64,000 bases of DNA. Source: Gammaproteobacteria bacterium (lineage in GTDB: Bacteria; Pseudomonadota; Gammaproteobacteria; UBA4575). Positions 58,099 through 64,000 of the stretch are shown here, one piece after another (position 1 is the first letter of the stretch; each line of letters opens with the position of its first letter). The position numbers were made by a program, and so were the translations under genes. The stretch spans positions 62,001-126,000 of the forward strand of contig JAPONM010000061.1 in the NCBI GenBank assembly GCA_026713925.1, given 5' to 3'. The notes below the pieces were generated by a model that saw nothing but the letters and a program-made list of their open reading frames with translations, was not told where the DNA came from and did not search any database.

Positions 58099-58683
58099 TC
58101 AGATGAAAAACCCATGTCCCGCGGCAACCATGCATGCCAGCATGGGGATAGAGAGCAGCGTGTTGGTACGTGAGGCCATGAAGGCCACTTTTTTGGCCCT
58201 TGCCTTTTCATCATCGCTGGCCTGTACCATCCCCAGCACCTTTTTCTGGTTGGGCCAGATCAATACCCAGACATTGAACAGCATGATGGTTCCCAGCCAT
58301 GCACCGACTCCAATCGCGGTCACCCCGTTCGTGGCAAAAAAGTTCTGGGCAAATCCCCCTACATACTCGAGCGCCCAGGCTCCGGTCAGCCAGGTGGCTA
58401 CCGCACCCCAGCGAAACCAGACAAGTGCGCGGGGAGCCACGTATTTTCCGATCGCCGCAGGGCCTGGACCGTCTGCATCGGCTGCCGCATCAGCCATGGC
58501 AGGAACCTGCACGAAATTAAAGTAGTACAATAAGCCGATCCAGATGATGCCTGTAAAGACATGCAGCCATACTGCCAAGGACCACCCAACCAAGTCGAAT
58601 GCAGGAGTAAAGCCAAGCCCAATCAAAATGGCAACAATTGTACCTGCAATGATAGTACCGAGAATTGAGTTCAATGGATTCAT
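58099..58683 (-). CDS. PuuD-like (urate hydroxylase membrane domain) protein
   Basis: A 194-residue inner-membrane protein with about five helices. LVGWSLAVWLHVFTGIIWIGLLYYFNFVQVPAMADA and GVGAWLGTIMLFNVWVLIWPNQKKVLGM are what I recognise from the urate oxidase N-terminal domain family (PuuD). Characterised PuuD proteins are longer and carry a C-terminal cytochrome c domain, absent here; the His in WLHVFTGI may bind haem. No purine-breakdown genes are nearby, so urate as substrate is doubtful. GAGGGG lies 8 bases before the ATG. The terminator at 57973-58005 may end its transcript. Confidence 0.75.
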   Translation of the reverse strand: MNPLNSILGTIIAGTIVAILIGLGFTPAFDLVGWSLAVWLHVFTGIIWIGLLYYFNFVQVPAMADAAADADGPGPAAIGKYVAPRALVWFRWGAVATWLTGAWALEYVGGFAQNFFATNGVTAIGVGAWLGTIMLFNVWVLIWPNQKKVLGMVQASDDEKARAKKVAFMASRTNTLLSIPMLACMVAAGHGFFI

Positions 58684-58731
58684 GAAGTACCCCTCTTTAT
58701 GTGCTTACAGCCGATTATTTGAATCTGTCTT

Positions 58732-58760
58732 TTGACTTATTGTGCACGTCTGATTATAAC
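58732..58760 (+). promoter_or_regulatory. Strong promoter for hyuB-like gene, overlapping a minus-strand -10
   Basis: TTGACT (58732-58737), 17-base spacer, TATAAC (58755-58760); five of six in each hexamer. The minus strand reads TATAAT at 58758-58753, with TTAAGT as a weak -35, so divergent promoters for this gene and the PuuD-like gene share bases. Confidence 0.65.
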
Positions 58761-58802
58761 GAATCTGCCCGGTAAACTTAACCTTATTGTTATACGCCTG
58801 AC

Positions 58803-60338
58803 ATGGACCCGATTGAGCTCAGTATTTTTGCCCGCAGAATCGATGCCGTTTGCGAAGAAATGGGCGCGCAGTTGCGGTTTGCTGCCTTCTCACCCAATAT
58901 TCGGGACCGACTGGATTATTCGTGCGCCGTGTTCGATCCACAGGGTGGCCTGTGTGCGCAGGCGGCACATATCCCGGTGCACCTGGGCAGCATGGCGTAC
59001 GCCATGCAGCAGATTGTCGCCGAACGGACATGGTTGCCAGGAGACTTCATTGCCCTGAATGACCCCTATCTGGGCGGGACCCATTTGCCGGATGTAACGG
59101 TGGTCTGCCCGGTGTTCATTCAAGGCCAGTTGACCGGTTTTGTGGCCAATCGTGCACATCATGCAGACATCGGCGCGGAAACACCGGGCTCCATGCCGGT
59201 CTCCACGAGCCTGTCGCAGGAAGGGGTGGTGATTCCCCCCACCCAAATTGGCTGCAACGGCGAGATCGACCAGCAGGTCATCAGGGAGCTGTTCAGGAAT
59301 GCCAGAAACCTGCGCGACACCCTGGGCGATATTGCGGCACAGTGCAGTGCCAACCGCCTGGGCATTCAACGCCTGGCGGAACTGGTGGGAAGCTCGGACA
59401 GGGAGCAGTTTCTGGGCTTGCTGTCCGACCTGAATGATTACGGCAGACATATCGCACGCTCCGTGGTGGCAAAGATCCCGAACGGCACCTATTCGTTCAC
59501 GGATTATATGGAGGATGACGGGCAGGGCAGTACGGATCTGGCGATCTCGGTTTCACTGCAGGTGCACGACCGGCATGTGGAGGTCGATTTTTCCGGTACT
59601 GCCATGCAGGCAGACGGAAACATCAACTGTCCCATATCGGTGACGGCTGCCGCCGTATCCTATGTGTTCAGGTGCCTGATGCCAAAAGAGACCCCCGCCT
59701 GTGCGGGCAGTTTCTCCCCATTCAGGCTCCAGGTCCCGTCCGGGTCCTTGCTGAATGCACACCGGCCTGCCGCGGTGGCGGCCGGCAATGTCGAGACCAG
59801 TTCGAGGATAGTGGATGCGGTACTCGGCGCCCTGAGCCAGGCGCTCCCCGATGCAATTCCCGCCTGCAGCCAGGGCACCATGAACAATCTTGCGCTCGGC
59901 AGTTCGACAGGGCAGGCATGGGGCTACTATGAAACCATTGCGGGGGGCATGGGAGGCTCGATGGCCCAGCCCGGGTTGTCTGCGGTGCATACCCATATGA
60001 CCAATACGCAAAATACTCCGGTTGAAGTCCTGGAGATCAATTATCCGTTACGGGTGACGCGTTATGCGATACGCAACGGCTCGGGTGGGCCCGGGCAGCA
60101 CGACGGTGGTGACGGACTGATCCGGGAGCTTGAATTTCTTGACAGCGCGACGTTTACCGTCCTGTCTGAACGCCGCACCCGGCCCCCCTGGGGGCTGAAC
60201 GGCGGTCACCCGGGTCAGGCGGGCGGCAATTACCTGAATGGCGAACGCATGCCCGGCAAGGTCCAGCGGGATGTGCGTGCAGGAGATTGTCTTCGCATCG
60301 AATCGCCAGGCGGGGGGGGCTGGGGCAGTCCGGTATAA
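58803..60338 (+). CDS. Hydantoinase B/oxoprolinase (HyuB) family protein
   Basis: A 511-residue protein. It begins MDPIELSIFARRIDAVCEEM and has LRFAAFSPNIRDRLDYSCAVFD, GDFIALNDPYLGGTHLPDVTVVCPVF, FVANRAHHADIGAETPGSMP and the C-terminal GGPGQHDGGDGLIRELEF and GLNGGHPGQAGGNY. These are HyuB signatures. HyuB normally acts with a HyuA partner in ATP-dependent hydrolysis of hydantoins, 5-oxoproline or acetone carboxylation; no hyuA is adjacent here. It is followed after 6 bases by the amidotransferase gene, likely as an operon. Substrate unknown. Confidence 0.92.
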   Translation: MDPIELSIFARRIDAVCEEMGAQLRFAAFSPNIRDRLDYSCAVFDPQGGLCAQAAHIPVHLGSMAYAMQQIVAERTWLPGDFIALNDPYLGGTHLPDVTVVCPVFIQGQLTGFVANRAHHADIGAETPGSMPVSTSLSQEGVVIPPTQIGCNGEIDQQVIRELFRNARNLRDTLGDIAAQCSANRLGIQRLAELVGSSDREQFLGLLSDLNDYGRHIARSVVAKIPNGTYSFTDYMEDDGQGSTDLAISVSLQVHDRHVEVDFSGTAMQADGNINCPISVTAAAVSYVFRCLMPKETPACAGSFSPFRLQVPSGSLLNAHRPAAVAAGNVETSSRIVDAVLGALSQALPDAIPACSQGTMNNLALGSSTGQAWGYYETIAGGMGGSMAQPGLSAVHTHMTNTQNTPVEVLEINYPLRVTRYAIRNGSGGPGQHDGGDGLIRELEFLDSATFTVLSERRTRPPWGLNGGHPGQAGGNYLNGERMPGKVQRDVRAGDCLRIESPGGGGWGSPV

Positions 60339-60344
60339 TATCTG

Positions 60345-62132
60345 ATGTGTGGAATCTGTGGTGAGTTGCGTCTGGACGGGAATGCGTCAGGCCCGGATAC
60401 GATCGAAAGCATGCTGCGTGCATTGCGCCGCCGCGGACCGGATCATGAAGGAAGCTACTTTTCCGCTGCCCTTGGGCTTGGTCACCGTCGCCTGGCGGTC
60501 ATTGACCTCTCGGAACAGGCCAATCAGCCAATGGTCGATGCCGCTGCCGGGACTGTCATCGTGTTCAACGGCACGATCTACAATTACCCGCAGTTGCGCC
60601 GGCAACTGATTGGACTGGGCCATACGTTTCGTTCCACGGGGGATACGGAAGTCATCCTCAAGGCCTATGCGCAATGGGGGCGGTCCAGTGTCTCGAAGCT
60701 TTCGGGGATGTTTGCCTTTGCCATATGGGATGCAGGCCGCCAGGAGCTTTTCCTTGCGCGTGACCGGCTGGGGATCAAGCCCCTCTACTATACCCAAGGA
60801 AAAGAGTTTTTCCGTTTTGCCTCGACTTCACAGGCCTTGCTCGGTGCAGGAGGGGTGGACACCGAACTGGACCGGGCCGGCCTGCACCATTTTCTGAGCC
60901 TGCATGGTGTGGTGCCCGCACCCGGCACGATTTTGCAGGGACTGAAAAAGCTTCCCCCCGGCCATACCATGCGGGTTCAGGCAGCGGGGAACAGCATGGT
61001 TGAGCGCTACTGGCAGTTGAATGCAGACCGGGTCGATGCCGATAAAGGCGAACAGGAATGGCAGCATGACATCCAGGCGGCGCTGCAGCTGGCAGTCGAG
61101 AGAAGGCTGCGGATTGCTGATGTGCCGGTGGGGGTGCTGCTGTCAGGGGGCCTGGACTCGAGTCTGCTGGTGGGTCTGCTGAACCAGGCCGGAGTGCGGG
61201 AAATACAAACCTATTCGGCAGGGTTTGAGGATCAGCCCGAGGAGCGCGGAAACGAATTTGAATATTCGGATGCCGTGGCCGGACACTTTGCCACCCGGCA
61301 CCACAAATTCTATATTGACAACCGCAAGGTGCTTGCACGCCTGCCTGAGGCGGTGGAACACATGACTGAGCCCATGGTCGGACAGGATGCGATTGCGTTT
61401 TATCTGCTGGCCGAGCAGGTCAGCCAGCATGTGTCGGTTGTACAATCCGGCCAGGGTGCGGACGAGGTATTTGGTGGGTACTTCTGGTATCCCCGGATGC
61501 AGGCCGAATCATCGTTTGGTGTGGAGAGTTTCGCCAGGCACTATTTCGATCGAAGCCATGCCGAAATGCAAGACACCCTGCATCAGGACCTGGTAAGTGA
61601 TGATTTTACTTCGGACAGTGTCAGGCAGCTGCTGCACGAGGCCAATACGGACGACTTCATTCGCGCGGTGCTGCACATGGATGTGACGACATTGATGGTG
61701 GATGACCCCGTGAAGCGTGTCGATAACATGACCATGGCCCATGGCCTGGAAGCGCGGGTGCCGTTTCTGGACCACGAACTGGTGGAACTGGCCATGCAGT
61801 TACCCGTCCGGTACAAGCTGGCCCACGGTGGAAAGCATATATTGAAAAATATAGCCCGGGGCTTACTGCCATCCAAAGTGATTGACCGTGAAAAAGGCTA
61901 TTTTCCCGTACCGGCCTTGAAATACGTCCGATCCGAGTTCATGGAGTTCATGCGCGGCATACTGCATTCGGATGCCTGCATGCAGCGGGGCCTGTTTCAG
62001 CGCAGGTATGTCGACACATTGCTTGCAAACCCGGAACGGTATCTGACACCGCTGAAAGGGAGCAAGCTGTGGCATCTGGCCCTGCTGGAGTTCTGGCTGC
62101 AGCGCAATGTGGATAGATGCCTTGCCAGCTAG
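60345..62132 (+). CDS. AsnB-family amidotransferase, N-acetylglutaminylglutamine type
   Basis: A 595-residue protein. The N-terminal class II glutaminase has the catalytic Cys2 in MCGICGELRLDG and RGPDHEG, and FNGTIYNYPQLRRQL. The synthetase domain has PVGVLLSGGLDSSLLVGLL (ATP loop), VVQSGQGADEVFGGYFWYP and DDPVKRVDNMTMAHGLEARVPFLDHELVELA. The whole pattern, notably VVPAPGTIL and KGYFPVPALKY, is closer to N-acetylglutaminylglutamine amidotransferases (osmolyte NAGGN) than to AsnB proper. The usual neighbour, a GNAT/ATP-grasp NAGGN synthetase gene, is absent; HyuB lies upstream instead. Ordinary asparagine synthesis cannot be excluded. Confidence 0.85.
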   Translation: MCGICGELRLDGNASGPDTIESMLRALRRRGPDHEGSYFSAALGLGHRRLAVIDLSEQANQPMVDAAAGTVIVFNGTIYNYPQLRRQLIGLGHTFRSTGDTEVILKAYAQWGRSSVSKLSGMFAFAIWDAGRQELFLARDRLGIKPLYYTQGKEFFRFASTSQALLGAGGVDTELDRAGLHHFLSLHGVVPAPGTILQGLKKLPPGHTMRVQAAGNSMVERYWQLNADRVDADKGEQEWQHDIQAALQLAVERRLRIADVPVGVLLSGGLDSSLLVGLLNQAGVREIQTYSAGFEDQPEERGNEFEYSDAVAGHFATRHHKFYIDNRKVLARLPEAVEHMTEPMVGQDAIAFYLLAEQVSQHVSVVQSGQGADEVFGGYFWYPRMQAESSFGVESFARHYFDRSHAEMQDTLHQDLVSDDFTSDSVRQLLHEANTDDFIRAVLHMDVTTLMVDDPVKRVDNMTMAHGLEARVPFLDHELVELAMQLPVRYKLAHGGKHILKNIARGLLPSKVIDREKGYFPVPALKYVRSEFMEFMRGILHSDACMQRGLFQRRYVDTLLANPERYLTPLKGSKLWHLALLEFWLQRNVDRCLAS

Positions 62133-62149
62133 TCGCCCCACAGTACAAT
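62122..62149 (+). promoter_or_regulatory. Promoter for grxD
   Basis: TTGCCA (62122-62127), 16-base spacer, TACAAT (62144-62149); five of six in each hexamer. It lies at the end of the amidotransferase gene, about 40 bases upstream of grxD. Confidence 0.55.
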
Positions 62150-62188
62150 AGCAACCCGTTTGTTTAAGTTTTTCAGGAGAGCGTGGCA

Positions 62189-62509
62189 ATGGACGTATTG
62201 GAGCGAATCAAAGAACAGGTGGAATCGAATCCGGTAATCTTGTACATGAAAGGTACGCCGCAGATGCCTCAATGCGGGTTTTCAAGCCGCACGGCAGAAG
62301 CGCTCAAGTCTTGTGGCCATGAGTTTGCCTATGTGAATGTTCTCATGGATTCGGAGATATTTGAAAACCTGCCTCAATTTGCAGACTGGCCCACTTTTCC
62401 CCAGTTGTATATCAATGGTGAGCTGATCGGGGGCTGTGATATCACGCTGGACCTGCACGAGAAAGGTGAACTGCAAAAGATGGTGGAGACGGCTTCAGGA
62501 AGCAGCTAG
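62189..62509 (+). CDS. grxD: Monothiol glutaredoxin (Grx4 type)
   Basis: A 106-residue protein with the CGFS active site (Cys29-Ser32) in KGTPQMPQCGFSSRT, plus WPTFPQLYINGELIGGCDI. Grx4-type proteins carry a shared Fe-S cluster and pass it on, often with a BolA protein (see 18202). AGGAG lies 9 bases before ATG 62189; GTG 62183 is too close to it. Convergent with rnt; GAAACC/GGTTTC at 62509-62538 may form a weak hairpin between the two. Confidence 0.96.
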   Translation: MDVLERIKEQVESNPVILYMKGTPQMPQCGFSSRTAEALKSCGHEFAYVNVLMDSEIFENLPQFADWPTFPQLYINGELIGGCDITLDLHEKGELQKMVETASGSS

Positions 62510-62536
62510 AAACCGGTTGCTCCCGCATTCCTGGTT

Positions 62537-63163
62537 TCAGGTGTGCATGCCGCTCCACTTGTTCATCACGTCACAGAATATGGCAGCGGTTTTTTCGGCA
62601 TCATAGACCGCGGAATGGGCGCTGCTGCTTTCCCATTCGAGATTCGCGGCCACTGCAATCCTCGACAACACAGTCTGGCCATAGGCCATTGCACCGAGTG
62701 TGACGGTGTCGAAATTGCTGAAGGGATGGAAGGGGTTGTCCTTGATGCCGGTACGTTCGACCGCGGCCTTGATGAACCCCAGATCAAAAAAGGCGTTGTG
62801 CCCGACCAGGATCGCCCGGGTGCACTGGTTTTGCCTGATATGCTTGCGTACCGGCTTGAAGATTTTTTCCAGGGCCTCCTGTTCAGTCAATGCAATTCTC
62901 AGGGGGTGGAAGGGGTCGATCTTGTTTACTTCAAGTGAAGCGGGGTCAATGTTCGCCCCGTCAAACGGGCGAACATGTGCAGCAACGGTCTGCTGGCAGA
63001 AAAACTCCTGTTCCTTGTTCAGGCCTACCAGCACGGCTGCCACTTCCAGCAGGGCGTCGGTGCTGGCATTGAAACCGCCGGTTTCCACGTCAACGACTAT
63101 CGGGCAAAAGCCACGAAATCGGTTGCCGAGCGGGACCGGGTCTTGCTGTGTTGCAGGGTTCAT
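62537..63163 (-). CDS. rnt: Ribonuclease T
   Basis: A 208-residue DEDD exonuclease. Asp25 and Glu27 lie in [28 protein letters not shown] and [19 protein letters not shown] carry the remaining metal and catalytic residues (HxxxxD). RNase T trims the CCA end of tRNA and matures 5S and 23S rRNA. Divergent from argG with an 87-base gap; convergent with grxD. Confidence 0.96.
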   Translation of the reverse strand: MNPATQQDPVPLGNRFRGFCPIVVDVETGGFNASTDALLEVAAVLVGLNKEQEFFCQQTVAAHVRPFDGANIDPASLEVNKIDPFHPLRIALTEQEALEKIFKPVRKHIRQNQCTRAILVGHNAFFDLGFIKAAVERTGIKDNPFHPFSNFDTVTLGAMAYGQTVLSRIAVAANLEWESSSAHSAVYDAEKTAAIFCDVMNKWSGMHT

Positions 63164-63198
63164 AAACTAATATGTCCAATCAGGGTTTGGCTTTCGGC

Positions 63199-63204
63199 TA
63201 TAAT
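63199..63204 (+). promoter_or_regulatory. Candidate argG -10
   Basis: A perfect TATAAT lies 46 bases before argG, preceded by GGTTTGGCTTTCGGC. No good -35 is at the normal distance, so it is tentative. No clear pair of ARG boxes was recognised. Confidence 0.4.
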
Positions 63205-63250
63205 CCGCAACGAAACCACCCGTCATTCATCAAGCGTCTACGTGCATAGT

Positions 63251-64000
63251 ATGTCATCAGTTCGAAAAGTTGTACTTGCCTATTCAGGTGGCCTGGACAC
63301 TTCGGTAATCCTCAAGTGGCTGGCAGAGACCTATCTGTGTGAAGTTGTGACCTTCACCGCAGATATTGGCCAGGGTGACGAGGTTGAGCCTGCGCGGGCC
63401 AAGGCCGAGGCCCTGGGCGTGGGTGAGATCTATATCGAGGATCTCAGAGAGGAGTTTGCAGGCGATTTTGTTTTTCCGATGCTGCGTTCCAATGCGGTCT
63501 ACGAAGGAGAATACCTGCTGGGCACATCGATTGCCCGCCCGTTGATTGCCAAACGCCTGGTGGAGGTTGCCGGAGAGACCGGTGCCGATGCAATTTCCCA
63601 CGGCGCGACAGGGAAGGGCAATGATCAGGTGCGGTTTGAACTTGGAGCCTATGCGCTGAACCCGGAAATCCGGGTCATCGCACCATGGCGGGAATGGGAT
63701 CTCAATTCGCGCGAGAAGCTGCTGGAGTATGCCAGCCGGCACAATATTGCCATCGAGCACAAGCGGGGTCAGCAGTCACCGTACTCGATGGATGCCAATT
63801 TGCTGCACATTTCGTATGAGGGAGGTGCCCTGGAGGACCCCTGGACAGAGCCGGATGAGGGAATGTGGCAGCTGACCTGTGCGCCGGAGCAGGCCCCGGA
63901 TCAGCCGCAGTACCTTGAAATCGGGTTTGAACAAGGCGATCCGGTCAGCCTGGACGGTACGCCCCACACGCCTGCACGCCTGCTGGAGAGACTCAATGCA
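63251..64000 (+). CDS. argG: Argininosuccinate synthase, 3' end missing
   Basis: The first 250 residues of ArgG. The N-terminal ATP-binding motif [19 protein letters not shown] is followed by [59 protein letters not shown] and [23 protein letters not shown]. It joins citrulline and aspartate, the step after argF. The frame runs off the window end. No strong Shine-Dalgarno precedes ATG 63251. Confidence 0.97.
   Translation, partial: MSSVRKVVLAYSGGLDTSVILKWLAETYLCEVVTFTADIGQGDEVEPARAKAEALGVGEIYIEDLREEFAGDFVFPMLRSNAVYEGEYLLGTSIARPLIAKRLVEVAGETGADAISHGATGKGNDQVRFELGAYALNPEIRVIAPWREWDLNSREKLLEYASRHNIAIEHKRGQQSPYSMDANLLHISYEGGALEDPWTEPDEGMWQLTCAPEQAPDQPQYLEIGFEQGDPVSLDGTPHTPARLLERLNA

Overview
The window comes from a Gram-negative bacterium, most likely a gammaproteobacterium. 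Evidence: LPS-core genes (hldE, waaA, waaF, kdkA), an mreBCD block divergent from gatCAB, and the block hemA-prfA-prmC divergent from a TPR lipoprotein gene, lolB, ispE, tRNA-Gln, prs, rplY (CTC type), pth and ychF. Carrying gatCAB beside a tRNA-Gln(UUG) fits a lineage that makes Gln-tRNA and/or Asn-tRNA by transamidation. I do not assign a genus.

Layout. 1-9 kb: envelope genes, namely the end of hldE, a six-helix membrane protein, a DUF6165-type protein, a GT9 glycosyltransferase, kdkA, and a minus-strand operon pcm / rhodanese / tolC-type gene / waaA; then waaF. 9-11.4 kb: a minus-strand pair, radical SAM protein plus Gfo/Idh/MocA-type oxidoreductase, function unknown. 11.7-20.6 kb: thiC, msrA, pdxH, three small uncharacterised genes, metY, a bolA-family gene, rnd, and a ChaN-like gene. 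20.7-37 kb: conserved core (mreBCD, gatCAB, hemA-prfA-prmC, lolB-ispE-tRNA-prs-rplY-pth-ychF), ending in tRNA-Met.

37.1-49.3 kb is an accessory region downstream of tRNA-Met. It has long non-coding gaps, two IS3-type orfA remnants, a fragment of a Rossmann-fold gene, a diverged direct repeat, an SLC13 permease, two predicted outer-membrane beta-barrel proteins, a PLP-dependent decarboxylase, a gamma-glutamylcyclotransferase-like protein, a SYLF-domain protein, and a bufferin-type operon (DUF2282 peptide, DUF692/MNIO enzyme, DUF2063 partner). 49.4-64 kb returns to metabolism: pckG, mazG, nadC, an AGCS symporter, an egtD-like gene, argD-argF, a PuuD-like membrane protein, a HyuB-like protein, an AsnB-family amidotransferase of the N-acetylglutaminylglutamine type, grxD, rnt and the start of argG.

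Most notable observations: (1) mreC has no ATG/GTG/TTG at its expected start; a strong Shine-Dalgarno sits 8 bases before an in-frame ATC exactly where homologues have their initiator Met. (2) The mreB-gatC intergenic region carries a perfect 16-bp palindrome and three consecutive perfect stem-loops. (3) A radical SAM / oxidoreductase pair sits next to waaF. (4) A strong intrinsic terminator lies just before argD, downstream of a candidate promoter, suggesting attenuation or a leaky terminator. (5) A tRNA-adjacent region with IS debris and a repeated element. No CRISPR array, prophage or intact transposon was seen.
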